Notes under the pieces: generated by a model
Told to the model about the DNA's origin: nothing
The model's input: the letters and a program-made list of their open reading frames with translations, nothing else
Database searches by the model: none
IMG/VR virus record: IMGVR_UViG_3300047457_000359
Span: 1-57,730 of that record
Origin: a virus
Length of the DNA: 57,730 nucleotides
Strand: one strand, 5' to 3'
Position numbers and translations under genes: made by a program
Shown: in pieces, positions 6,834-15,328 of the stretch
How the letters are laid out: each line of letters starts with the position of its first letter
Position numbering within the stretch: position 1 is the first letter of the stretch

Positions 6834-8372
6834 ATGCCGTTCCTGTCCAAAGCACGGAATCGCCCGCCAGTACAGTTGACCCAGCGAGAGCGTGAAGTTG
6901 TCAATAGTTTCCTGGACGCAGTAAGGGCGTTGGGTCAGCAACTGGACCTGTCGGCTGTCCAGGCGATGATCCGCAATGGAGTTCCAGGAACGCTGAATGT
7001 GTCTGACTTCATCAGCCAGTTGGGGGGGTTTGTTGATGCAGTTCGGGGCGAAGTAGGTGCTTCGGGACTGTCTGCGATCCGTGAGTCTCTGCCGACTGGT
7101 TACAAGTCTGTCGTCGGTTTTGATCGGCTGGATCCTCGTGCCGTTGCCTGGGCAGAAGAACGGGCTGGTGTGTTGATCGCCCAGATCTCGGACGAACAGC
7201 GTGAAATGTTGCGGCGGACCATCGCCCAGGGGATCACTGATCAGGTGACCGCTGAAGAACTGGGTATGCGCATTAGGAGTCAGATCGGCCTGCACAGTCA
7301 GTGGGGTCAAGCAGTTGAACGGGCAACCAGCAAAGAGTTGAAGCGTTTGATGGCGAATGGACTCAGCATGGAGAAGGCTCTGGAAAGGGCAGAGAAGTTC
7401 CGCCAGCGGTATCACGACAAGTTGCTTCGCACCAGGGCGAGAAACATCGCTAGGACCGAGATCATGACTGCCCAGAACCAGGGCCGTCTTCTGGGATGGC
7501 TTGAAATGGCGAACCAGGGGATCTTGGCACCGAACGCACTGAAGACCTGGAAGGTTGGTCCTTCGGGCTGGAAGGGCAAAGTTGTGTGTGATGTGTGCGC
7601 ACCGCTGGACGGCCAGTCGGTGAAGGTGACCGAGTCGTTCTCCAACGGTGTAGCAATGCCGCCAGCCCACCCCAACTGTAGGTGTACCGCAGTGATCAAG
7701 CCGATCCCGATTGAAGAAGTTCGTCAGTTGATCAGTTACGACGACTCGGATTACGAAGCAGCCGACACGATCTTGTCTGGTGCTCGTGAGAATGAGCCTG
7801 GGATCACGAGGTTGATGACCAGATTGGCGTCTGAATCGGGCGGTCGCATGGAGGGACTGGAGCACAGGCTCAAAGGAAGGGTGTCGTTGGCTCGCAAGAT
7901 CCACGGAGATGTGATTGAAAAGGGCGTTTCGTCAATGGATGCTGCCCGACAGATCAACGACTCGGTGAGGTACACGATGATGTTGCCGCACGGTGACTAC
8001 ACCGATGGGATCATGTTTGTTCGGCGGACGCTTGAATCGGAGGGGTTTGTGATCAGAAATGTCAAGAACTTCTGGGTGCCTGGGAACGACTACAAGGGGG
8101 TTCACTTCATTGTTGCCGACCCCAAAGGCGTGTTGTTTGAGTTGCAGTTCCACACGGATGAGTCAATGCGTGTCAAGAACATTGTTCACGGGATCTACGA
8201 AAAGTGGCGAGTCATGCCAGACGGACCAGACAAGACGAAACTGTTTGAGGAAATGGTGGGGATCTCCAACGAGCAGCCCACGCCCGCCAAGATTGACCTG
8301 ATTGGTAGTCTCGTAGATCGGGTAAAGAAAGCAGCGGAATGGGTCAGGAAGTGGTTCGGTGAACAAAGATAG
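6834..8372 (+). CDS. MuF-type minor head protein fused to a RelA/SpoT-like domain
   Basis: 512 residues. Residues 100-285 match phage Mu F-like head morphogenesis proteins: helical region with RTEIMTAQNQGR, then CDVCAPLDGQ and the terminal HPNCRC zinc/DNA-binding motif near residue 280. Residues 340-470 look like a RelA/SpoT (p)ppGpp synthetase-type nucleotidyltransferase: INDSVRYTMMLP, DYKGVHFIV (the [Y]xG-V-H element) and FELQFHT (the E-x-Q-x-x-T element). MuF proteins are internal or portal-associated head proteins, and several carry C-terminal toxin domains. The second domain may be ejected with the DNA and act on host nucleotides or tRNA. Activity is inferred; the usual Arg in EIQIRT is His here. 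Confidence 0.8.
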   Translation: MPFLSKARNRPPVQLTQREREVVNSFLDAVRALGQQLDLSAVQAMIRNGVPGTLNVSDFISQLGGFVDAVRGEVGASGLSAIRESLPTGYKSVVGFDRLDPRAVAWAEERAGVLIAQISDEQREMLRRTIAQGITDQVTAEELGMRIRSQIGLHSQWGQAVERATSKELKRLMANGLSMEKALERAEKFRQRYHDKLLRTRARNIARTEIMTAQNQGRLLGWLEMANQGILAPNALKTWKVGPSGWKGKVVCDVCAPLDGQSVKVTESFSNGVAMPPAHPNCRCTAVIKPIPIEEVRQLISYDDSDYEAADTILSGARENEPGITRLMTRLASESGGRMEGLEHRLKGRVSLARKIHGDVIEKGVSSMDAARQINDSVRYTMMLPHGDYTDGIMFVRRTLESEGFVIRNVKNFWVPGNDYKGVHFIVADPKGVLFELQFHTDESMRVKNIVHGIYEKWRVMPDGPDKTKLFEEMVGISNEQPTPAKIDLIGSLVDRVKKAAEWVRKWFGEQR

Positions 8373-8577
8373 GTTCTGGGTTATGTACGGCCTGAATGAT
8401 CGGCCCGCAGCCCTGTACAGGTTGTCGTACCCCGCACGATCGTTTCAGCGTTGGGATCGTGGTGTGTGGGTTGATGCGAGTGCTCGGTATGAACGAGTCA
8501 CGCAAGATGCAGCCAACGACGAAGTGGATCTTGAAACTGCCGTGACGCTGATGAAGTCCTGGGCGCAACCGCAGTAG
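8359..8577 (+). CDS. Small protein after the minor head gene
   Basis: 72 residues, GTG start inside the last codons of the preceding gene. Rich in aromatic and Arg residues (YRLSYPARSFQRWDRGVWVDAS). If the upstream C-terminal domain is toxic, this overlapping gene is the obvious place to look for an immunity partner, but nothing in its sequence proves this. Confidence 0.45.
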   Translation: MNKDRFWVMYGLNDRPAALYRLSYPARSFQRWDRGVWVDASARYERVTQDAANDEVDLETAVTLMKSWAQPQ

Positions 8578-8628
8578 ACATAACACTGGTGTAGTCGGGA
8601 TCACCGAAGTTCGGCGTAAGATGCTGTA

Positions 8629-9906
8629 ATGCGCAATGAACCAGAAGCCGCAGTCAAGTCCCTGTCGGACGAACAACTGAAGAAAGCCCACGACGGGCTT
8701 CACGAAACGCTTGATGCCCAGGGGATCACGAAGAGCGACCAGATTGCTGCTCACCATTATCTGGCGCAGGAACTGCGTGAGCGTGGTTTAGTCCACCCTG
8801 ATTCGGACTCCGAAGTCCACAAGGCTGTTGTTGAAATGAGCGTTGTCAAGGTTCCCGTTGGGAGTCTCGCCAAGCGACTGTCAGCCAAGGAAGTTGAAGC
8901 CGTTGTGGAGATGGCTGTCAAGAACGGCACCCCGTATGCCAATGTCCACGAAATGTTGACTGCAAACGGTTGGGTGTTGTCTGCTTCCCCAGGTGAAAGC
9001 GAAGAAGGGGAAGAAGACGAGGCGGAGGAATACGGATGGGATCTCACCGAACGCCAGAAAGCCCTGATGGAAGCAACCGACAAAGTCGTAGAAGAGCACG
9101 GCAAGTACGGCCAGTCGGGGAACGCAGACGATGCCCACTACATGGGCGCATCGGAGAATCCGTTTCGCAGCAAAGGTTTGAAGTGTGTGAACTGTGTCGC
9201 CTTTCACGGCGGCAGGGCTTGTGAGTGGGTTGAAGGCGACATTGACCCAGAAGCGTTGTGCAAGTTGTGGATCATTCCGCAGTCGGTGCTTGGAACCTCT
9301 GTATCCACAAAGTCGGTGTCCTTGTCTCTAAGAAGCAACCAGCAGACGGTTATGGCGACCGTGAAGAACGATCCGACCTCCAACGATGTGCATGTTGATG
9401 GAGTGAACTGGAAGACGCCAAAGAAAAAGAAGAAGAACGAGGGGATCCTGGAAGACGAAGAAGACGACAAGGTTGGCAAGTCCCTGGTCGTCAAGTCGGT
9501 GGATGAAATGATGTTCACCCTCGGCCCGTGGTATGTCCCGAACAAGGCAGATGCTCACAACGAATGGACAGACCAGTTGGAACTGCAGAAGTCGCTGTGG
9601 GAGTATGTCAGAAAGGGTGATCGGACGATCCGCTTGCAGCACACGCCAGACACAAAGGCTGGCGAATGGGTTGAAGCGATGACGATGCCGTTTGACATTG
9701 AAGTTCCCATGTTGGAGCCTGACACCAAGTTGGTGTCCAAGAAGGTGTTCCCTGAAGGGACTGTGTTCCTGGGCGTAGTCTGGGAACCGTGGGCTTGGGA
9801 GATGGTCAAGAAGGGCGAGATCAGGGGCTACTCCATTGGGGGATCCGCAGAACGCCACGAGTTGGAGATCCCTGCGATCATGGTTGACCTGGAGGAAGGC
9901 GAATGA
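8629..9906 (+). CDS. XkdF-like prohead protease with N-terminal extension
   Basis: 425 residues; ATG 6 nt after TAAGAT (8617-8622), consistent with a leaderless start. Residues 180-230 hold CVNC, AFHGGRACEWVEG and LCKLW, the Cys cluster often found in phage head proteases of this kind. From residue 300 the sequence matches the XkdF-type putative serine protease: LGPWYVPNKADAHNEW, LQHTPD and IRGYSIGGSAERHELE. It would cleave scaffold or capsid during maturation. An acidic linker and a Lys-rich stretch separate the parts. Located as expected between portal/minor head and scaffold. Confidence 0.8.
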   Translation: MRNEPEAAVKSLSDEQLKKAHDGLHETLDAQGITKSDQIAAHHYLAQELRERGLVHPDSDSEVHKAVVEMSVVKVPVGSLAKRLSAKEVEAVVEMAVKNGTPYANVHEMLTANGWVLSASPGESEEGEEDEAEEYGWDLTERQKALMEATDKVVEEHGKYGQSGNADDAHYMGASENPFRSKGLKCVNCVAFHGGRACEWVEGDIDPEALCKLWIIPQSVLGTSVSTKSVSLSLRSNQQTVMATVKNDPTSNDVHVDGVNWKTPKKKKKNEGILEDEEDDKVGKSLVVKSVDEMMFTLGPWYVPNKADAHNEWTDQLELQKSLWEYVRKGDRTIRLQHTPDTKAGEWVEAMTMPFDIEVPMLEPDTKLVSKKVFPEGTVFLGVVWEPWAWEMVKKGEIRGYSIGGSAERHELEIPAIMVDLEEGE

Positions 9907-10334
9907 GTCTTGCCGCTGAGTTGCAGTCGGTGTTATCAGATGTGGTAACGCTGTACTTCAAGGCGCAAGGGTGCCACTGGAATGTTGAAGGTCCAGACTT
10001 CTCGCAGTACCACGACTTGTTCGGAGAGATCTACGCAGATGTGTATGGCAGCATTGATCCGCTGGCAGAGAATGTGCGCAAACTCGGTGCATACTCGCCG
10101 TTTACGCTGGAGGCGTTCTTGCAGTTGCGGACGCTGACAGACAGCGAGATTGACACCACCCCAGTAAAGATGGCTGTGTCACTGTTGTCCGACAACGAGC
10201 ATGTGATCACAAGACTGAACTTGGCGTTCCAGGTTGCTTCCGATGAGAACCAGCAGGGAATCGCAGACTTCATCGCTGGGCGGATTGACATGCACCAGAA
10301 ATGGTCATGGCAACTGAGAGCAAGCACGAAGTAG
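9903..10334 (+). CDS. Dps-like ferritin
   Basis: 143 residues in an ATGA overlap with the protease gene. The helix pattern and motif YFKAQGCHWNVEGPDFSQYH fit Dps, the dodecameric ferritin that oxidises and stores iron and can bind DNA. Ferroxidase ligands: His in HWN, His in QYH, Asp in SIDP and Glu in LAEN are present at canonical spacing; the Asp usually 4 residues after the second His is Gly, with Glu next to it. No Lys-rich tail. Position inside the head module suggests packaging in virions or late expression against oxidative stress. Confidence 0.85.
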   Translation: MSLAAELQSVLSDVVTLYFKAQGCHWNVEGPDFSQYHDLFGEIYADVYGSIDPLAENVRKLGAYSPFTLEAFLQLRTLTDSEIDTTPVKMAVSLLSDNEHVITRLNLAFQVASDENQQGIADFIAGRIDMHQKWSWQLRASTK

Positions 10335-10338
10335 CGCA

Positions 10339-10545
10339 GTGGATCCGCACCAGATACAGCAACTCGTTGACGAGTATGTGAGCCACATCGCAGTTTATGA
10401 AGTAGCCGTTAGTAGAGCAAAGGTGACGAAGTCTGATAAGAAGCGTCTCCTTGCAATCACGGATGCCGAGATTGCTTTCAGGGCAGCCCAGGCTGTCAAG
10501 AAGCAACTGAAGGCCGCAGGGGTGGAAATAAAGCGGTCAGTCTAG
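10339..10545 (+). CDS. Small helical protein
   Basis: 68 residues, GTG start 4 nt after the Dps gene stop. Mostly helical and Lys-rich at the C-terminus (AVKKQLKAAGVEIKRSV). No family recognised. Confidence 0.45.
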   Translation: MDPHQIQQLVDEYVSHIAVYEVAVSRAKVTKSDKKRLLAITDAEIAFRAAQAVKKQLKAAGVEIKRSV

Positions 10546-10553
10546 GAGGCGTT

Positions 10554-10856
10554 GTGGTAGGTATCTCTGTCGTTTGGGGCAAGAGGATCGGAAACGCCAG
10601 GACTGTACGCAGGACCGACAGCGGTGTGGTGTACGAGTTTGAACACTACGACGACGCTGCTGTTGAGGAAATGGGAAGCCTGAGTGTTGATTGCCCAGAC
10701 TTTGCCGCTGCGATCAAAGAACTGAACGGGATCATTACCGCACGGTCCAGGAAAGCGTGTTTGGTGAAGTTCACCATCGTAGAACCAGGGCGGATTGTCA
10801 CATCTGATGGGTGGACGCACTCGGGTTCGGCTGCAGGTTGTTTGTCCCAACTGTAG
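10554..10856 (+). CDS. Uncharacterised head-module protein
   Basis: 100 residues, GTG start preceded by AGGAGG at a short spacing. Beta-rich N-terminus (VVWGKRIGNARTVRR, GVVYEFEHYDD). No family recognised. A GGGTGTAGTT element lies immediately after it and before the scaffold gene. Confidence 0.45.
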   Translation: MVGISVVWGKRIGNARTVRRTDSGVVYEFEHYDDAAVEEMGSLSVDCPDFAAAIKELNGIITARSRKACLVKFTIVEPGRIVTSDGWTHSGSAAGCLSQL

Positions 10857-10893
10857 GTGGGTGTAGTTGCGGGGTTGATGATGCAGTGTTTAG

Positions 10894-11682
10894 ATGATCC
10901 CACTTGATTGGAGTCAGGACAGGAACGGCATGACGAAGCAGCGGAAGATGGTGAACCTCGCAGTTGATGAGACAAGCGGCGTTGATCACCCTGCCCACCT
11001 GCACGAAGGCTGGATTGTGTTCAAGAACGCTGACGGCGACGGTGTCGTTGATGCCATTGCCGATCAAGTGGAAGACCCGAACGAAGGAGAGGGAGAGTCC
11101 GTGGACGAACCGAAGGCCGAAATGATTGAGGCAGCAGAGTTTGAGAAGGCTCAGGCTCGCATCGCTGAACTGGAAGCAGCACTGGAGAAGGCAACCGCCC
11201 CCGCTGTTGAGGAGATTGACAGCGAGGAGGCTCTGATCAAGAGTGCCCCTGCCGCTGTTGTGGAGATGCTGGAGAAGGCTCGCAACGAAGCGAACGCAGT
11301 CCGTGAGGAACTCGCCAAGGAAAAGGCAGCCCAGCGTGACCGTGAGTTCATCGCAAAGGCAGCCGAGATGGAGTTCCTGGCTCTTGATCCGCAGGAGTTT
11401 GGTCCTGCGATCCGCAAGATGGCCGACGCCGATGCTGCCCTGGCAGACATGGTGATCAAGGCACTTGCTTCTGCGAACGCACAGGCTGAGTCGGCGGGGA
11501 TCTTTGCCGAACTCGGTCACAGCAAGGGAGCGACTGACAGTGACGCTTACGGCAAGGTTGAGTCGCTTGCCAAGGCCGCTGTCGCAAAGGGCGAGTACAA
11601 GACCGTGGAGCAGGCCGTTGTCGGTCTGATCTCGTCGGATCCCGCCCTGTACGAGCAGTACCGCAACGAGAAGAACGCCTAG
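10894..11682 (+). CDS. Capsid scaffolding protein
   Basis: 262 residues. N-terminus VNLAVDETSGVDHPAHLHE resembles the opening of actinophage scaffold and protease-associated proteins. Residues 70-170 are a long Glu/Ala/Lys coiled coil (KAQARIAELEAALEKA), typical of scaffolds, and the C-terminus is helical with basic residues. It directly precedes decoration and major capsid genes. The protein is expected to template the procapsid and be removed by the XkdF-like protease. Confidence 0.75.
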   Translation: MIPLDWSQDRNGMTKQRKMVNLAVDETSGVDHPAHLHEGWIVFKNADGDGVVDAIADQVEDPNEGEGESVDEPKAEMIEAAEFEKAQARIAELEAALEKATAPAVEEIDSEEALIKSAPAAVVEMLEKARNEANAVREELAKEKAAQRDREFIAKAAEMEFLALDPQEFGPAIRKMADADAALADMVIKALASANAQAESAGIFAELGHSKGATDSDAYGKVESLAKAAVAKGEYKTVEQAVVGLISSDPALYEQYRNEKNA

Positions 11683-11697
11683 GCGAAGGAGAACCAG

Positions 11698-12090
11698 ATG
11701 GCATACCAGATCAGCAACTACTCCGTCAAGGTCAGCCTCGTTGCAGGCGCAGACCTCAGCGGATCTCAGTACAAGTTCGTGAAGTTGAACAGCAGCGGAC
11801 AGGTCGTCGCAGTGGCAGCCGCCACGGACCGTCCGATCGGCGTTCTGCAGAACGATCCCACTTCGGGCAAGATTGCCGAAGTCCTCATCGTGGGTGGCAC
11901 CAAGTTGGTGCTCGGCGGAACTGTCGCAGCAGCGGCGGTTGTCAGCCCGAACGCTTCGGGTGCAGGTGTTGCGATTGTCGCAGGCACCGACACCACCAAG
12001 TACGACTGTGGTTCTGCCCTTACGGGTGGTGCTTCAGGCGAGATCGTCACCGCAGTGATCAACTGCGCCAACCCAGGCCGTGCGGCCTGA
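11698..12090 (+). CDS. Head decoration protein (DUF2190-like)
   Basis: 130 residues with AAGGAG upstream. Pattern ADLSGSQYKFVKLNSSG, then ATDRPIGVLQNDPTSG and AEVLIVGGTKLVL, is characteristic of DUF2190-type capsid cement proteins, which form beta-rich trimers on the capsid surface. Immediately upstream of the major capsid gene, as is usual. Confidence 0.8.
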   Translation: MAYQISNYSVKVSLVAGADLSGSQYKFVKLNSSGQVVAVAAATDRPIGVLQNDPTSGKIAEVLIVGGTKLVLGGTVAAAAVVSPNASGAGVAIVAGTDTTKYDCGSALTGGASGEIVTAVINCANPGRAA

Positions 12091-12111
12091 TTCTGAAAGA
12101 GAGACAGAGAC

Positions 12112-13089
12112 ATGGCACAGCCCACCCAGTACGCAGTTCACATTGATGCGATCCTGACGAACATCAGCGTCGCCTACATTCAGCAGACGGAGAACTTCGT
12201 TGCGACGAAGGTGTTCCCGATCGTTCCTGTTGACAAGCAGTCCAACAAGTTCTTCAAGTACACGAAGAACGACTGGTTCCGTGACGAGGCGCAAGTTCGT
12301 GCCGACGCCACTGAGTCGGCTGGTGGCGGCTACAACCTGTCAACCGATACCTACTCCGCACAGGTGTGGGCGTTCCACAAGGACATCGGTGACCAGACCC
12401 GTGCCAACGCAGACACCCCGATCAACCTTGATCGTGAGGCGACTGAGTTCGTGACGATGCGGATCATGCTCCGTCAGGAACTGGATTGGCAGAGCAAGTT
12501 CTTCACCACCTCTGTCTGGGGCAAGGACTACACGGGCGTGGCGGGATCACCGTCCACCGACGAGTTCAAGCAGTGGAGCGACTTTGCCAACAGTGATCCG
12601 CTGGAGGACATTGAAGCCGCCAAGGAACTGATCCTGCAGACGACTGGCTTCATGCCGAACACGCTGGTGCTCGGCTACCAGGTCTTCCGCAAGTTGAAGA
12701 ACCACCCCGATCTCGTTGACCGCATCAAGTACACGACCAGCAATGTCATCACTGAAGACATGATGGCGAAGATGTTCGGTGTGGATCGGGTCATGGTGAC
12801 CAAGTCCGTCAAGGCAACGAACAAGGAAGGCGCAACTGGTGCCTACGACTTCGTTCACGGCAAGGCTGCCCTCTTGTGCTACTCGGCACCGTCCGCTGGC
12901 CTGCTCCAGCCCTCCGCTGGCTACACCTTCGCATGGACTGGTGTGTCCAACGGCCTGGGTCAGACCATCGGCACCAGCCGCTTCCGCATGGAGAGCCTGA
13001 AGTCCGACCGCATTGAGGCCGAAGCCGCTTGGGACAACAAGGTTGTCGCTAGCGATCTTGGTGCGTTCTTCACAGCCGCTGTCGCCTGA
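12112..13089 (+). CDS. Major capsid protein
   Basis: 325 residues, ATG after GAAAGAGAGA. The N-terminal portion (ENFVATKVFPIVPVDKQSN, KYTKNDWFRDEAQVRA) and the central ELDWQSKFFTTSVW with MPNTLVLGYQVFRKLKNHP match the HK97-fold capsid family found with DUF2190 decoration proteins. The C-terminus SDRIEAEAAWDNKVVASDLG is typical of the P-domain end. It forms the icosahedral shell. Codon choice here is more C-ending than in neighbours, as is common for very highly expressed genes. Confidence 0.92.
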   Translation: MAQPTQYAVHIDAILTNISVAYIQQTENFVATKVFPIVPVDKQSNKFFKYTKNDWFRDEAQVRADATESAGGGYNLSTDTYSAQVWAFHKDIGDQTRANADTPINLDREATEFVTMRIMLRQELDWQSKFFTTSVWGKDYTGVAGSPSTDEFKQWSDFANSDPLEDIEAAKELILQTTGFMPNTLVLGYQVFRKLKNHPDLVDRIKYTTSNVITEDMMAKMFGVDRVMVTKSVKATNKEGATGAYDFVHGKAALLCYSAPSAGLLQPSAGYTFAWTGVSNGLGQTIGTSRFRMESLKSDRIEAEAAWDNKVVASDLGAFFTAAVA

Positions 13090-13283
13090 TGACGGAGTTT
13101 CGCACAGTCCTGCGACCGATCCCTGTTTCCGACCGTGTGTTGGAGGCTGGTGAAGTCGTTGATGTGAGTGGTTGGAAGACCACGAAGCAACTGGTCCGCA
13201 TGGGACGACTGAGCGAAGAGATCACAAAGAAGCCCACAGTCAAGGTGAAGACCGAGACACGAGTGACGACCCCCGAGGAGTAA
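13089..13283 (+). CDS. Small head protein after major capsid
   Basis: 64 residues, ATG overlapping the capsid stop by one base (TGATG). Contains GEVVDVSGWKTTKQLVRMG, a pattern seen in small actinophage proteins following the capsid gene. A head or head-tail joining role is plausible from position only. Confidence 0.5.
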   Translation: MTEFRTVLRPIPVSDRVLEAGEVVDVSGWKTTKQLVRMGRLSEEITKKPTVKVKTETRVTTPEE

Positions 13284-13285
13284 AG

Positions 13286-13648
13286 ATGTCCATCAGTAAC
13301 TACGCAGAACTGAAGTTGCTTGACACGCTCGGCAACACATCGTTCGCCGTTGCGACCTGTTATGTCAAGTTGCACACTGGGGATCCTGGTGAGGACGGCA
13401 CGAACAACGCTGCCACCGAAGCCACCCGCAAGTTGGTTTCCTGGTCGTCGGCGTCGTCGGGATCCAAGGCGTCAAGTGCTGCACTGACCTGGACGAATGT
13501 GTCCACGACGGAGACATACACGCATTGGTCAATGTGGGATGCTTCCTCGTCTGGCAACTGCCTGTGGACGGGTGCTCTGTCGGCTTCTGCGGCTGTCACC
13601 GCTGGTGACACCTTTGAGATCACATCGCTGACGCTGTCGCTTGACTAA
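13286..13648 (+). CDS. Phage structural protein with LHTGDPG motif
   Basis: 120 residues from ATG 13286, two bases after the previous stop. CYVKLHTGDPGEDGTNNAA followed by a beta-rich body (TETYTHWSMWDASSSGNCLW) is typical of a widespread family of small virion proteins placed near tail fibre genes. Probably a fibre- or capsid-attached structural component. Confidence 0.6.
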   Translation: MSISNYAELKLLDTLGNTSFAVATCYVKLHTGDPGEDGTNNAATEATRKLVSWSSASSGSKASSAALTWTNVSTTETYTHWSMWDASSSGNCLWTGALSASAAVTAGDTFEITSLTLSLD

Positions 13649-13662
13649 GTGAGGAGGTCGCT

Positions 13663-14157
13663 GTGGCGACGAACTTTCCAACCTCACTGGACAGTCTTTC
13701 CAACCCGATCTCGTCAGACACGCTGGCGAACCCTGATCACGCTGCTCAACACGCCAATGTCAATGATGCCGTAGAGGCGTTGCAGACAAAGGTGGGGATC
13801 ACCAACTCCGCAGATACCGCAAGCCTGGATTACAAGGTTGCGACGATGAAGTTGGTCGTCAAGAACGCTCAGACTGCTTCGTACACGGCTGTTCTTGCTG
13901 ATGCAGGCAAGATGATTGAAATGGGTGTCGGATCCGCAAACACGCTGACGATCCCCCCGAACTCGTCGGTTGCGTTCCCTGTTGGGACTGTCATAGATGT
14001 CCTGCAAACCAGTTCTGGTCAGGTGACGATCACGCCAGGGGCGGGAGTCACGATCAATGCTGCTATTGGGTTGAAGTTGAGGGCGCAGTGGTCCGCCGCT
14101 TCGGTCATCAAGCGTGACACGAATACCTGGGTGGCCGTTGGGGATCTGAGTTCGTAA
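13663..14157 (+). CDS. Minor tail/fibre-like structural protein
   Basis: 164 residues, GTG start after GAGGAGG. N-terminus NFPTSLDSLSNP, DTLANPDHAAQHANVND and AVEALQTKVG is a recurrent phage attachment module with a short coiled coil. The C-terminal half is beta-rich (TLTIPPNSSVAFPVGTVIDV), like carbohydrate-binding or fibre-tip domains. It precedes the Gly-rich adhesin-like gene. Confidence 0.65.
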   Translation: MATNFPTSLDSLSNPISSDTLANPDHAAQHANVNDAVEALQTKVGITNSADTASLDYKVATMKLVVKNAQTASYTAVLADAGKMIEMGVGSANTLTIPPNSSVAFPVGTVIDVLQTSSGQVTITPGAGVTINAAIGLKLRAQWSAASVIKRDTNTWVAVGDLSS

Positions 14158-15326
14158 TGTTTGGCGCAGGTGTAACTGCCTCCGCCGTTCTGCCGTTGCC
14201 CATAGTGGCACTGAACAGCAGCACGAACTACAACCAGGAGTTGGCGACCCTGAACGCCACCGTTGACGGCCAGGGACTGTCCACCGCAGTAAGCGTGGAG
14301 TACAGCAGCAACGGAGGTTCGTCCTGGTCGGCGTCGCAGACAATGACGGGATCACCAGTCGTCGCAAGCACGAACTTGTACAAGAATGTGTCAGGTTTGT
14401 CGGTCGGGACGGCGTACATCGTGAGGGTGACAGCCACCAACGCCAAGGGGAGTAGTGTTGTCCAGAACGGCAACGGAAACTTTACGACTTGGTCGTTGCA
14501 GACCTATGTGAAGAGTTCGTCGGGATCCTTCTCTGTTTCCGTTCCGTCCGTGACCCCGACTGGTGGGTCTGCGATCGCTCCGAAGATCTACGAAATGTTG
14601 ATCTATGGCGGCGGTGGATCCGCTGCGTATGGAGGAGGCGGAGGGGGCGGCTACCGTTTGGCAAGCGTCGCTACTTCGTCTGTCGCTGGGACGCAGAATG
14701 TCACGGGATCCATTGGCGCAGGCGGGACGAACCCCAGTACGCAGACACCTGGTCCAGCGGGTGGAAGCAGCACGATTACCCTGGGCGGTACGACATGGAC
14801 CGCTGGCGGAGGTGCTGGTGGTGGTTGGTTGACCAACGCTGCTGGAAGTGTGGGATCAGGTGATAACCCTGGATACGGCGGCGGGTCGGGGTACTACGGG
14901 TACACCTACTTCACGGGTTCGTATGTTCAGGTGGTAGTTGGGTATGTGCAGTATTGCTGCCAGGGAACGGACAAGTTGGGCAACTGTTATGGTACATGCA
15001 ACGACACCAACCAACCGATCTATGGCAACGATTACAACCAGCCGATCTATGCTACCGATTACAACCGTTACGCAGGTGGAGGCGGCGGTGGTACTGATGG
15101 CGGCGGCGGCAATGCTTCGTATCCAGATGTTGGTGGCAACGGCGGTCCAGGTGGCGGTGCATACGGTTTGCGTGGTGGCAACGGCGGTCGTGGTGGTGGA
15201 ACTGCCGCACATGGCTCAGACGGAAGTTTGCCAGGCGGATCGGGTCCAACAGTAGGCAAGGGCGGTTCTGGATGGTGGGGATCTGGAACTGACGGCGGCG
15301 TGACCTTCAAGTACTATGGGCCGTAG
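14157..15326 (+). CDS. Fibre protein with FN3 domain and Gly-rich adhesin domain
   Basis: 389 residues, ATG overlapping the previous stop (TAATG). Residues 15-105 look like a fibronectin type III domain (LNATVDGQGLSTAVSVEYS, VSGLSVGTAYIVRVTATNAKG). From about residue 145 the chain is extremely Gly-rich with many GGG/GGGG runs, ending GGVTFKYYGP. Such polyglycine domains form receptor-binding tips in some phage adhesins. A Cys-containing insertion (CCQGTDKLGNCYGTC) and the duplicated NQPIYGNDY/NQPIYATDY interrupt the Gly-rich part. The large minor tail protein at 27220 has the same FN3 + Gly-rich ending. Confidence 0.75.
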   Translation: MFGAGVTASAVLPLPIVALNSSTNYNQELATLNATVDGQGLSTAVSVEYSSNGGSSWSASQTMTGSPVVASTNLYKNVSGLSVGTAYIVRVTATNAKGSSVVQNGNGNFTTWSLQTYVKSSSGSFSVSVPSVTPTGGSAIAPKIYEMLIYGGGGSAAYGGGGGGGYRLASVATSSVAGTQNVTGSIGAGGTNPSTQTPGPAGGSSTITLGGTTWTAGGGAGGGWLTNAAGSVGSGDNPGYGGGSGYYGYTYFTGSYVQVVVGYVQYCCQGTDKLGNCYGTCNDTNQPIYGNDYNQPIYATDYNRYAGGGGGGTDGGGGNASYPDVGGNGGPGGGAYGLRGGNGGRGGGTAAHGSDGSLPGGSGPTVGKGGSGWWGSGTDGGVTFKYYGP

Positions 15327-15328
15327 TT

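Noticed and set aside
6825-7904. A 359-residue minus-strand frame opposite the MuF gene, and similar long antisense frames at 25244-26296 and 46128-47456
   Set aside because: Compositional shadows of real genes, no ribosome site or family motif.
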